Of a DNA stretch of 64,000 nt, positions 44,834-52,372 are shown piece by piece (the first letter of the stretch is position 1; each line of letters opens with the position of its first letter). The notes under the pieces are model-generated. The model was not told the DNA's origin. It searched no databases and worked only from the letters and a program-made list of their open reading frames with translations. A program made the position numbers and the translations under genes. Location: NCBI RefSeq assembly GCF_009695775.1, contig NZ_VUNG01000002.1, forward strand, positions 62,001-126,000, given 5' to 3'. Source of the DNA: Hallella mizrahii. GTDB lineage: Bacteria; Bacteroidota; Bacteroidia; Bacteroidales; Bacteroidaceae.

Positions 44834-45220
44834 TTATTGAGCGTCCGCCATGTAGGCATACATATCGTTTGTGTCTGTCATCGTGTAGTCCGCCATCTGG
44901 TCAAAACCCGACCAGGTACTTGTCTGAACATGCTGACTGGATGCTGTGGCAGGCTGTTGCGTCATCTTCCCACTCCCCAAATGGAGGAAGAAAAGAGCCA
45001 GACATGCTGCGCTGACGCTTCCGGCCGACCACAGCAGAACAGGCCGACGCCACCATGGCTTCCGAGGATGAAGTGCCACAACAGAGGCTGTAGCCTCCTT
45101 AGGTTGCTCGGGCAGCTGCATCTCCAACTGCTTGGCAAAGTCCTCGAAATAGTGGTCAGGAACCCTAAACGGATTCTCGCGACCCAGATGCTCTTCGATA
45201 TATCTTTCGTCCTTATCCAT
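44834..45220 (-). CDS. Anti-sigma-like single-TM protein
   Basis: 128 residues from the ATG at 45220 (MDKDERYIEEHLGRENPF). The cytoplasmic part (about 1-58) contains VPDHYFEDFAKQLEMQL, common in Bacteroidetes proteins encoded after ECF sigma genes; one TM helix spans about 61-80. The short periplasmic end is Ser/Thr/Met-rich. Being co-transcribed after the sigma factor suggests an anti-sigma or sensor role. Alternative upstream starts to 45295 are possible. Confidence 0.68.
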   Translation of the reverse strand: MDKDERYIEEHLGRENPFRVPDHYFEDFAKQLEMQLPEQPKEATASVVALHPRKPWWRRPVLLWSAGSVSAACLALFFLHLGSGKMTQQPATASSQHVQTSTWSGFDQMADYTMTDTNDMYAYMADAQ

Positions 45221-45294
45221 ATTTAATGATCCCCTATGATTATTTATCAACTCAATGTTAATGGTTTCTATGATATTACTATGATTAAGACGCA

Positions 45295-45864
45295 TCAGAT
45301 CTCAGATTGTTTAATCACCGCGGCAATTTTTTTCACGGCAAGGTGATAGTTGGCCTTCAAAGCCCCCTCACTGGTTCCCAACACCTTGCTGATCTCGGAG
45401 TACTTCATTTCGTCGTAGTATCTCATACAGAACACCGTGCGCTGCGCATCGGGCAGCAAGGCGATGGCGGCTTGCAAAAGACTCTGTAGCTTGTCGCCGT
45501 CGAAATAGCTGTCGGCCATCAGTTGCCGTGAAGCCGAAAGCAAGGCCTCGTCGCCAGCTTCCGGCACATTCCGCTGGCGTCGGAGAAAGTCCAAAGCCTC
45601 GTTGACAGCAATCCGATAGAGCCATGTCGAGAGTTTTGCTTCCCCCCGGAAAGAATCCAACTTGTTCCATGCTTTCAGAAAGGTGTTCTGCAAGACATCG
45701 TTGGCATTGTCGTGGGTCAGCACCATGCGTCGGATCTTCCAGTACAGCGGTTCACTGTAGAGCGCAACCATTTTGGAAAAGGCAGCCCGACATGTAGAGG
45801 GATCTGTCAGCTCCCTCTTCAGTATCTGGTCTTCTTTATTAGGAAAATGATCTTGCTGCCCCAT
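45295..45864 (-). CDS. ECF-type RNA polymerase sigma factor
   Basis: 189 residues from the ATG at 45864. Sigma region 2 is at about 40-105 (LYWKIRRMVLTHDNANDVLQNTFLKAWNKLDSFRG, STWLYRIAVNEALDFLRR), and region 4 at about 130-185 (LPDAQRTVFCMRYYDEMKYSEISKVLGTSEGALKANYHLAVKKI). It lies 14 bp after the L,D-transpeptidase gene and upstream of the anti-sigma-like gene. It likely controls an envelope response that may include this operon. Confidence 0.92.
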   Translation of the reverse strand: MGQQDHFPNKEDQILKRELTDPSTCRAAFSKMVALYSEPLYWKIRRMVLTHDNANDVLQNTFLKAWNKLDSFRGEAKLSTWLYRIAVNEALDFLRRQRNVPEAGDEALLSASRQLMADSYFDGDKLQSLLQAAIALLPDAQRTVFCMRYYDEMKYSEISKVLGTSEGALKANYHLAVKKIAAVIKQSEI

Positions 45865-45878
45865 GATCTTGTTTTTTG

Positions 45879-47456
45879 TTAAAGGGTGGTCTCCTTCCAG
45901 TAGTTTGCCAGCCACACCGCCATCACCTGATCATAGCCATAGACATCGTCGTAGCGTTGCAGGATGCCGCCGGCCGATGGCCACAGCGTGAAATAGGTAA
46001 TAAAAATCGGCACCTTCGGCTCAACCTTCACCCGCCCCACAAGCATGTTTCTTTTCAGCGTGTCGGCAACGGCACGCTGCTCATCGGTGAGTTCTTCCGC
46101 CTTCTTGCCTAATGGCGAGACGTCAGCCTGCATGGAATAAGCGATTTTCTCTGCCATCTTGTTCTGGCCATCGCCTAAGAGAAACATCGCCAGCTCGTAA
46201 GGATGCTCTACCCTCACACAGCCATGGCTCACTCCCCGATCTTCTTGCCGGAAGACACCACGTGAGGAAGTATCATGGAGATAGATCGAAAAATCGTTGT
46301 TGAATCGGAAGATGATGCGTCCCAGCGCATTACCCTCACCGCCTTCCTGGATGACGAGATAGTCGCCGCTCTCCAGCATGGCCCGGTTGCACTGCGACAC
46401 AGGGATATCGCGTCCAGTAGCCCGCTCACGAATGAAATAATGCTTGCTACGGAAATAGCCAGTGCTCAACCGGTGTGCAATGCTCTTTTTGACGATGCTC
46501 TTGGGAATGATCCACTGGGGGTTGACATCCATGCAATAGACATAGCTCGACAATAGCGGCGTCTTCGTCTCCAACGACCCTGATGCCACTCTCATCGTCA
46601 ACGACTTTTCCCCGTCCACAGCCCATAGATGATAAGCCGGGATGTTGACCAGCACGAAACGCCGGTGCTTATGGGGATAGTCACTCAACCGCCACCGGCA
46701 CCGCTCCATGTTGATCATCAAGCGCTTGGCACCATACCTCTGTCGCATCGTCTTGTCGAGGTATATGCGGCGCAATCTGAGATAGTAAGGGTCAGAGGGG
46801 CTCACGCTGTTCAGAAAAGCCGGGAGGCTGTCAGGCTGCACAGCGCACAATGCCTGCTGGAAAAACTTACGGTCGGGGTGGTCCATCTTCAGATCGAAGA
46901 GGGTTCTATAGATCTTTGCCTGCGAATCTGTCTTTTTGAGATCCAGCCGGTTGAAGACATCCGTGGGGTTGACAAAGCCAAAGCGCTGTCCGCAGACATA
47001 GCGGAGATAGGCCTTGGTAAGGTTGTATTCCAGCCGGGCAGCCACTTTACTTGCCGTGTTGCGTTTGTCAAAGTCGAGCGACCTCATTCGCCGCAGGTCT
47101 CTTCTAATCAGTGGAATGCGGAACTTTGCCTCACTGAATCCAATGCTGTCCACTTCTTGCAGATGAGCCAACAAAGTGTCGGCACGACTGTCCACTCCTT
47201 TCCGGTTGATCCATACAAAAGGCTGATGACGGAGATAATAGCCTTTTACCCTACGATCCACCAACATCGAGTCGTTGTCGTTGCGGATCATAGAGTCCAA
47301 AGCTTCCTTCACCTTAAAACTGGTAATATGATCTTCGCGTTGACGTAGATCATCGTAATACGATAGCGTCAACTCAGTATTTGGGTTAGGCACATGTTCC
47401 CTACATGAGCCCAACAAAATAGCGAAAAGACAAATAATCCCTATACGTCCTTTCAT
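45879..47456 (-). CDS. YcbB-type L,D-transpeptidase lipoprotein
   Basis: 525 residues; lipobox LLGS-C18. The N-terminal half is the helical scaffold of YcbB/LdtD enzymes (ALDSMI, GYYLRHQPFVWINRKGV, RLEYNLTKAYLRYVCG). The catalytic YkuD domain has IYLHDTSSRGVF and GVSHGCVRV with the catalytic Cys413 (His411-Gly412-Cys413). It forms 3-3 cross-links in peptidoglycan or attaches proteins to it. It lies between a secretion-tail gene and an ECF sigma gene. Confidence 0.92.
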   Translation of the reverse strand: MKGRIGIICLFAILLGSCREHVPNPNTELTLSYYDDLRQREDHITSFKVKEALDSMIRNDNDSMLVDRRVKGYYLRHQPFVWINRKGVDSRADTLLAHLQEVDSIGFSEAKFRIPLIRRDLRRMRSLDFDKRNTASKVAARLEYNLTKAYLRYVCGQRFGFVNPTDVFNRLDLKKTDSQAKIYRTLFDLKMDHPDRKFFQQALCAVQPDSLPAFLNSVSPSDPYYLRLRRIYLDKTMRQRYGAKRLMINMERCRWRLSDYPHKHRRFVLVNIPAYHLWAVDGEKSLTMRVASGSLETKTPLLSSYVYCMDVNPQWIIPKSIVKKSIAHRLSTGYFRSKHYFIRERATGRDIPVSQCNRAMLESGDYLVIQEGGEGNALGRIIFRFNNDFSIYLHDTSSRGVFRQEDRGVSHGCVRVEHPYELAMFLLGDGQNKMAEKIAYSMQADVSPLGKKAEELTDEQRAVADTLKRNMLVGRVKVEPKVPIFITYFTLWPSAGGILQRYDDVYGYDQVMAVWLANYWKETTL

Positions 47457-47484
47457 CTGTCATTATTCCCTCTCTCAAAAAGAA

Positions 47485-47805
47485 TTATCTGAGGGCAATC
47501 TTTCTCACCACGTTCCCAACCTTCACAATGTAGCAACCTTGTGGCAAGTTGAGATGATAGCTCTTGTCCGACCCGTCGACCCGAATGTTCATCACTTTCA
47601 CACCCGTCACCTTATAGATGGACAAAGTCTGCCCTGCCGCACCTGTCACGCGCAGCACCGACTCACCGACAACCGAAATGCTGATAGCCTGGATGTCGTT
47701 CTCCACCCTGTCCATGTCAGGAACGGTAGAGATGGCCCAACTTGGGTTTGCTCCCCCTAAGAGAGCAGATAGGACCATACATGAGACAAGTAGATATCTT
47801 TTCAT
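47485..47805 (-). CDS. Small exported protein made almost only of a Por-secretion-type tail
   Basis: 106 residues: signal peptide (about 1-24, ending SWA) and a single beta domain of about 65 residues (ISISVVGESVLRVTGAAGQTLSIYKVTGVKVMNIRV ... LPQGCYIVKVGNVVRKIALR). This pattern matches the C-terminal sorting tails of type IX secretion cargo, here with no cargo domain. It is the first gene of the operon with the L,D-transpeptidase, 28 bp away. It may be a truncated relic or a real small surface protein. Confidence 0.7.
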   Translation of the reverse strand: MKRYLLVSCMVLSALLGGANPSWAISTVPDMDRVENDIQAISISVVGESVLRVTGAAGQTLSIYKVTGVKVMNIRVDGSDKSYHLNLPQGCYIVKVGNVVRKIALR

Positions 47806-47827
47806 ACGCGTATATTTTCTTTTATTG

Positions 47828-47859
47828 CAAAGATAAACCTTTTAAGCAATAAACCCCAA
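47828..47859 (-). promoter_or_regulatory. Promoter of the secretion-tail/L,D-transpeptidase/sigma operon
   Basis: Minus strand TTG (47859-47857), 21-bp spacer, TATCTTTG (47835-47828), about 22 bp before the start at 47805. Confidence 0.7.
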
Positions 47860-47897
47860 CATCTTATTGTGTATTTAGGATTTTTTAATATCGGGAT

Positions 47898-47929
47898 ATT
47901 CTCTAGTAACTACTCAGCGAATGCTGGCC
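47898..47929. repeat. Left copy of 32-bp direct repeat flanking the repeat region
   Basis: Matches 49592-49623 with about four mismatches over 32 bp (core GTAACTACTCA...CGAATGC). The two copies lie in the same orientation 1.7 kb apart and bracket the whole palindromic region. Confidence 0.75.
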
Positions 47930-48025
47930 AAAATGGCAGAAAATAAAAAGGTAATGCAGTAAAAAGCTTACTTCTAACTAATAACTACTTGCTAACTTCT
48001 CCATCGGTAGATGACATCATCCACC

Positions 48026-48605
48026 GTAGGGGCGGGGTTTATCCCCGCCCTAACCCCCTTGTCTGTAATATTCTCACACAGAGAACACAGAGATCTCTAC
48101 CCGTGACGCACTGGATATTTTCCGTGGAATCATAGTGAGAGGAAATATAAATCTTTGATACTGCCATTATCGCTTTGGCATTTTCAAACGGAAAAGAGAA
48201 AAGAAAATCATGGTCATGCTTATGCTACCCAAGGAGCAATGGGTCTAAAGCTATGGGGTAGTCTTGCGAGCAAGCTCGCCGCCTACCCCATAGCTTTAGA
48301 CCCACACCTTTGGTGTCAAGCCTGACCATGACGAAAATCGCTAACGCGTAAAATTGCCCCTTGGGCATAAAATCCTGCGGCCGAAAGATAGTCCATAGCG
48401 TCTTGAAAGTCTGCTATGCTGCTTGTGTTCTGTTGGGCGGCACAATATTTTATGCGCCTTGGCGCAATTTATTTTATGCGCTTATGCGCAATTTTATGCC
48501 AAGGCAATTTTCGTCATAGGCTGGCTTTTACCCCGTCAGGGGGGGGAGGGCGAGGAGAATGATTACCGACAAGGGGGTTAGGGCGGGGATAAACCCCGCC
48601 CCTAC
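48026..48605. repeat. Composite palindromic element I (580 bp)
   Basis: Bounded by inverted copies of a GC-rich 38-bp sequence beginning GTAGGGGCGGGG: 48026-48063 forward and 48568-48605 reversed. Inside is a 436-bp block (48107-48542) repeated in element II. The matching right end of element II's inner element is absent here; the block breaks off at CCCCGTCAGGGG and joins the right boundary via GAATGATTACC. No coding potential is seen. Confidence 0.8.
48241..48303. repeat. Long hairpin in element I
   Basis: Perfect 21-bp arms (48241-48261 and 48283-48303), with an inner hairpin GCGAGC-AA-GCTCGC (48266-48279). Weaker outer pairing (CATGGTCA near 48209 with TGACCATG near 48323) extends it to over 120 nt. 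Element II has the same structure at 48857-48919 with one arm mismatch. Confidence 0.8.
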
Positions 48606-49059
48606 CACCCACCACTTCAAACGACGTTTAGAATCGGAGACAATTCCCCGCAATTCAGTGTCAAGGGTGACAAGTAGGGGCGGGGTTTATCCCCGCCCTA
48701 ACCCCGCAAAAGATATAAAAACGGCGCACTGGATATTTTCCGTGGAATCATAGTGAGAGGAAATATAAATCTTTATACTGCCATTATCGCTTTGGCATTT
48801 TAAACGGAAAAGAGAAAAGAAAATCATGGTCATGCTTATGCTCCCCAAGGAGCAATGGGTCTAAAGCTATGGGGTAGTCTTGCGAGCAAGCTCGCCGCCT
48901 ACCCCATAGCTTTAGCCCCACACCTTTGGTGTCAAGCCTGACCATGACGAAAATCGCTAACGCGTAAAATTGCCCCTTGGGCATAAAATCCTGCGGCCGA
49001 AAGATAGTCCATAGCGTCTTGAAAGTCTGCTATGCTGCTTGTGTTCTGTTGGGCGGCAC

Positions 49060-49170
49060 AATATTTTATGCGCCTTGGCGCAATTTATTATTTTATGCGC
49101 TCTGGCGCAATTTATTATTTTATGAGCCTTGGCGCAATTTATTTTATGCGCTTATGCGCAATTTTATGCC
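49060..49170. repeat. Array of about 26-bp hairpin units
   Basis: Units of the form ATTTTATGCGC-N4-GCGCAATTTATT repeat with small changes (GCGCCTTGGCGC, GCGCTCTGGCGC, GAGCCTTGGCGC, GCGCTTATGCGC). Element II has four units; element I (about 48448-48502) has two. The unit number differs by two and accounts for most of the length difference between the copies. Confidence 0.75.
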
Positions 49171-49219
49171 AAGGCAATTTTCGTCATAGGCTGGCTTTTA
49201 CCCCGTCAGGGGTGGTGTT

Positions 49220-49255
49220 GGGGCAGACTGCGAGCTTGCTCGCAAAGGCTGCCCC
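49220..49255. repeat. Second hairpin type in element II
   Basis: GGGGCAG (49220-49226) pairs with CTGCCCC (49249-49255) around an inner GCGAGC-TT-GCTCGC hairpin. Outer sequences (TCATAGGC near 49184, GCCTATGA near 49294) also pair. The architecture parallels the hairpin at 48857-48919 with a different stem sequence. Confidence 0.7.
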
Positions 49256-49580
49256 ATCACTTCCACACCATAGCTCCATCGGGAGCTTAAGCCTGCCTAT
49301 GATTTTCCTTGAGTTATGGACCTCTCTAACCAATTATGAACATATCGGCCCATGGGAAATATCCAGTGCGCCGATAAAAACATGTGGCACGGGGGTGGAA
49401 TGATTACCGACAAGGGGGTTAGGGCGGGGATAAACCCCGCCCCTACGTTCTCACCACCTGCCGCACCGTTAACGGGGTAATACCACCCAAACGATGTGGA
49501 TGCTATCCACCAAAAGGAATTCTATATAACTAACCCTGTTATATCAACAACTTGTTATCGCCAAAGGGCGATATGGCAGC

Positions 49581-49623
49581 TGAGTAGTTACATTCTCTGG
49601 TAACTACTCAACGAATGCAGGCC
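49581..49623. repeat. Right flanking direct repeat with an 11-bp hairpin
   Basis: TGAGTAGTTAC (49581-49591) pairs with GTAACTACTCA (49600-49610). The segment 49592-49623 is the right copy of the 32-bp direct repeat at 47898-47929. The adjacent cobalamin adenosyltransferase gene ends at 49662. Confidence 0.75.
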
Positions 49624-49661
49624 GAAAAGAATCCGCTGAACAGTCGCATCCTCTATTTTGA

Positions 49662-50150
49662 TCAGACCTTGTCCAGAATCAGACTGAACAGATAATCAGA
49701 AAGGCGGTTGAGATAGATGCGGATCTCCTCGGGGAAACTCATTTGTCGATTCAGCGTCACAAAGCGACGCTCGCAGGTGCGTGCCTTTGCACGGGCAAGG
49801 TGCAAGGTGGCGTCGGCAACACTCCGCCCCGGAAGCAGAAAAGTGAAATGGCGGTGACGCCCCACCTCAGCGATATGTGCTTCCATCTTGTCGACGGACT
49901 GTTGCAACGCCTGCAAAGTATCCTCCTCCGCCTTGCCATTGCTGGCCACGATCGTCATCACGTCAGTGAGCTGACGCTGCAACGACTCAAAAGGTTCTTG
50001 CTGTCCGCTTTGTGCCTTGCAGAGTCCAAGGAGAGCGTTGAGTTCATCCATTTCTCCGTTGAGCTCTATCCGCAAGTCGTCTTTCTCCACCCGTTCTCCA
50101 GTGTAGAGCGATGTTGACCCGTGGTCACCAGTCTTTGTTGTGATAATCAT
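49662..50150 (-). CDS. PduO-type cob(I)alamin adenosyltransferase
   Basis: 162 residues. It opens with the ATP-binding TKTGDHGSTSLYTGERV, then the helical bundle, with RAKARTCERRFVTLNR and YLNRLSDYLFSL as family marks. It transfers the adenosyl group of ATP to reduced cobalamin to make coenzyme B12. It follows the permease gene by 56 bp and probably shares the transcript with the B12-type uptake genes. Confidence 0.93.
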   Translation of the reverse strand: MIITTKTGDHGSTSLYTGERVEKDDLRIELNGEMDELNALLGLCKAQSGQQEPFESLQRQLTDVMTIVASNGKAEEDTLQALQQSVDKMEAHIAEVGRHRHFTFLLPGRSVADATLHLARAKARTCERRFVTLNRQMSFPEEIRIYLNRLSDYLFSLILDKV

Positions 50151-50206
50151 AAATTGAGTATTAGAAGGTTAAAAATCAAATGAAACGTATCGTACACGAC
50201 CGTCTC

Positions 50207-51211
50207 TTAGTGCCGCTTACCCAAAACGACATACACGATCACCGGCGCGCCGATGAGTGGCGTGATGGCATTGAGGGGCAACACCTCACCGCTCCCCGGC
50301 ATTGTGGTGAAGATGTTGCAGAGCAAGGCGATGGCACCGCCACACAATATCGTCACCGGCAACAGTCGCCGATGGTCGCTCGTGCCTATCATCAAGCGTG
50401 CAATATGCGGTACCGCCAAAGCAAGAAAAGCTATCGGACCGCAGTAGGCTGTCACCACAGCGGTAAGCAAACCGGTGAGCAGCAACAGCAGGTCACGCAT
50501 GTGCTGGACTTTCACGCCGAGGTTCGTGGCATAGCCCTCACCCATGAGCAGTGCATTGAGTGGCTTGGCAAACAACAGCGACATGACGATGGCTACGATG
50601 GTCAGACCGGCAAACAGCGGCATCTCGTCCATCGAGACACCGCCAAAGCTGCCCATCCCCCACACCGAGAAGACCTTCACGCCCTGCTCTGAGGCAAAGA
50701 AGTTGAGCAACGTGATGGCACTTGAAGCGACATAGCCCACCATCATGCCTAAGATGATCACCATCACACTATTGCGTACCATGCGACTCGCGGCCCAGAT
50801 CAGAGCCGTCACCGCCATAGCGCCCGCAAAGGCAGCAGCGACCGATGACAGCGCACTCAGCATAGAAGGCAGCATAGTCACCGGGCTTAGCGTGACGAGA
50901 GCCACTGCAAGACTTGCCCCACTCGAGACACCGAAGACATCCGGTGCGGCCAAAGGATTGTGGAACACCGTCTGCAGCAACAAGCCACTGACAGCAAGCG
51001 CACAGCCGGCTAACAATGCAGTGATGGCCTGTGGCAGACGGGTCTGCACGACGATATACTCCCATGCGCTCGGTGATGGCTCGCCCAGCAGTATGCCGGC
51101 CACATCACGCGCAGGGATATCCACGCTGCCATGCAACAGACTCAATGCGAAAAACACCACAATGGCAATGACCGCCACCGCCACGCTCAGGATCCATCTC
51201 CTTTGACTCAT
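50207..51211 (-). CDS. btuC: FecCD/BtuC-family ABC transporter permease
   Basis: 334 residues with about ten TM helices. Landmarks are YIVVQTRLPQAITALLAGCALAVSGLLLQ, NPLAAPDVFGVSSGAS, and the late GPIAFLALAVPHIARLMIGTSDHR coupling region. It imports cobalamin or iron-siderophores across the inner membrane. The cobalamin assignment rests on the adenosyltransferase next door. No ATPase gene (btuD type) is adjacent. Confidence 0.85.
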   Translation of the reverse strand: MSQRRWILSVAVAVIAIVVFFALSLLHGSVDIPARDVAGILLGEPSPSAWEYIVVQTRLPQAITALLAGCALAVSGLLLQTVFHNPLAAPDVFGVSSGASLAVALVTLSPVTMLPSMLSALSSVAAAFAGAMAVTALIWAASRMVRNSVMVIILGMMVGYVASSAITLLNFFASEQGVKVFSVWGMGSFGGVSMDEMPLFAGLTIVAIVMSLLFAKPLNALLMGEGYATNLGVKVQHMRDLLLLLTGLLTAVVTAYCGPIAFLALAVPHIARLMIGTSDHRRLLPVTILCGGAIALLCNIFTTMPGSGEVLPLNAITPLIGAPVIVYVVLGKRH

Positions 51212-51216
51212 GGACT

Positions 51217-52326
51217 TTAGCTATTCTCCTTTCTGTAATATCTCAGTCCGCCTAACTTTGCCTGAGGATGCAGCAACTGGATGAACTCGCGCAATTGCCA
51301 GTCCGGTCGCCAGCTCACTTCCTCGAAGTAAGGCACCACCGAGCAGTCACACACATAGATCTGTCCGGTTTTCATGGCCTTCAGCACGCTGTATGCCTTG
51401 CATTCCTGTAGCAGAGTTTTCTTGGTCAAAGGCTGTGGGCCGTTGTATTTCAGAGCCCACACATCGCTCTGCCCCGCCTTGGCAATGACCTGCTCCAGCG
51501 ACAAAGGCAGACTGCCACTATGCCGGTCATCAGCAAAGGCATAGCGCCCGTGGGCATCATGGATGATAGCCGCTACCGTACTTTTCCCTCCTGGCATATA
51601 CCATACGTTGCCCGTCATCCGCTCGGTGAGGATGCTTTTGCCCAATGGCAAACTGGCAGCATAGCTTTTCAGACTCTGATAAGTGCTGTCCACCACATGG
51701 AACAGCGAGTCGGCACGCTCTCCACAGTCAAACAGCCGACCGTAGTAGCGCATCCATTCCGCACGTCCCAATGCCGACGTCTCCATATAGTCGGCAGCCT
51801 GAATGATGGGGATACCCAGCCGCGACAATTGGGTGATTGCGGAATTGCCCTCGTAAGGGCTGATGATGATGGCATCGGGATGCAAGGCGATGATCTTCTC
51901 TACATCAGGCGACATAGAGTTTCCGCAGTCCACGATTTTGCCCGCTTTTACCCGACGCTGTATGTCGGGGATGAGGATATATTGCAAGTCGCATACGCCG
52001 ACGATGCGGTCTTGCAGATGGAGGTATTCCAGCAACTGACAATGCGATGTCGTGAACACGACCACACGACGAAGCGGACGCAAGGTACCATGGGCTTTCT
52101 CCTTGCTGCCAGCCTTGAGCAACAGCCACTGCTGCAAGACCTTACCTTGTTGCCAAGGGTCCATCACGGTGACGGAAGTCCCGTCGCCCTGATCGTCCAT
52201 CTTTAAAAACGTGGCATACTGCAGATCGTTCTTACCCTTGGCATCCTTAGCCTGGCGATAAGAACAACTGTTCAGCAAACACACCCCTAAGAATATGAGG
52301 AGTGTTTCTTTCAATAGATTTGTCAT
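51217..52326 (-). CDS. ABC transporter substrate-binding lipoprotein, B12/iron type
   Basis: 369 residues from the ATG at 52326 (an upstream frame to 52407 lacks a signal peptide at its start). Lipobox LLNS-C21. A class III periplasmic-binding fold is visible: LRRVVVFTTSHCQLLEYL, IVGVCD, SPDVEKIIALHPDAIIIS, LGIPIIQAADYME, and the C-lobe with KTGQIYVCD. It delivers cobalamin or a similar ligand to the permease encoded 5 bp downstream. Confidence 0.85.
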   Translation of the reverse strand: MTNLLKETLLIFLGVCLLNSCSYRQAKDAKGKNDLQYATFLKMDDQGDGTSVTVMDPWQQGKVLQQWLLLKAGSKEKAHGTLRPLRRVVVFTTSHCQLLEYLHLQDRIVGVCDLQYILIPDIQRRVKAGKIVDCGNSMSPDVEKIIALHPDAIIISPYEGNSAITQLSRLGIPIIQAADYMETSALGRAEWMRYYGRLFDCGERADSLFHVVDSTYQSLKSYAASLPLGKSILTERMTGNVWYMPGGKSTVAAIIHDAHGRYAFADDRHSGSLPLSLEQVIAKAGQSDVWALKYNGPQPLTKKTLLQECKAYSVLKAMKTGQIYVCDCSVVPYFEEVSWRPDWQLREFIQLLHPQAKLGGLRYYRKENS

Positions 52327-52372
52327 GTGTCTATGTTCAGAAATCCCTATATATAATAAGGTGTAGGCGTGA

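Larger units (their letters stand above)
48722..49373. mobile_element. Inner MITE-like element with 24-bp terminal inverted repeats
   Basis: The left end 48722-48745 (starting CGGCGCACTGGATATTTTCC) and right end 49350-49373 are inverted copies with two mismatches. The 652 bp between encode no transposase. Element I holds a copy of the left 436 bp (from 48107) but no right terminus. A non-autonomous mobile element is the simplest reading; no target duplication is clear. Confidence 0.6.
48674..49446. repeat. Composite palindromic element II (773 bp)
   Basis: Bounded by the same GC-rich inverted repeats as element I (48674-48706 forward, 49409-49446 reversed). It contains a complete inner element with its own terminal inverted repeats (48722-49373). 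Relative to element I it has extra copies of a roughly 26-bp unit and an intact right end. Spurious short frames across it are not genes. Confidence 0.8.

Noticed and set aside
48977..49403. Open frames through the palindromic repeats (60-120 codons, with iterated GAIYYFMR-like segments)
   Set aside because: The repeats in the peptide come from the DNA hairpin units; several frames are open at once, length depends on unit number, and there is no promoter or plausible start.
47898..49623. Retron or diversity-generating retroelement
   Set aside because: Long palindromes fit superficially, but no reverse transcriptase gene is in the window, and the repeats behave like paired elements with inverted ends.
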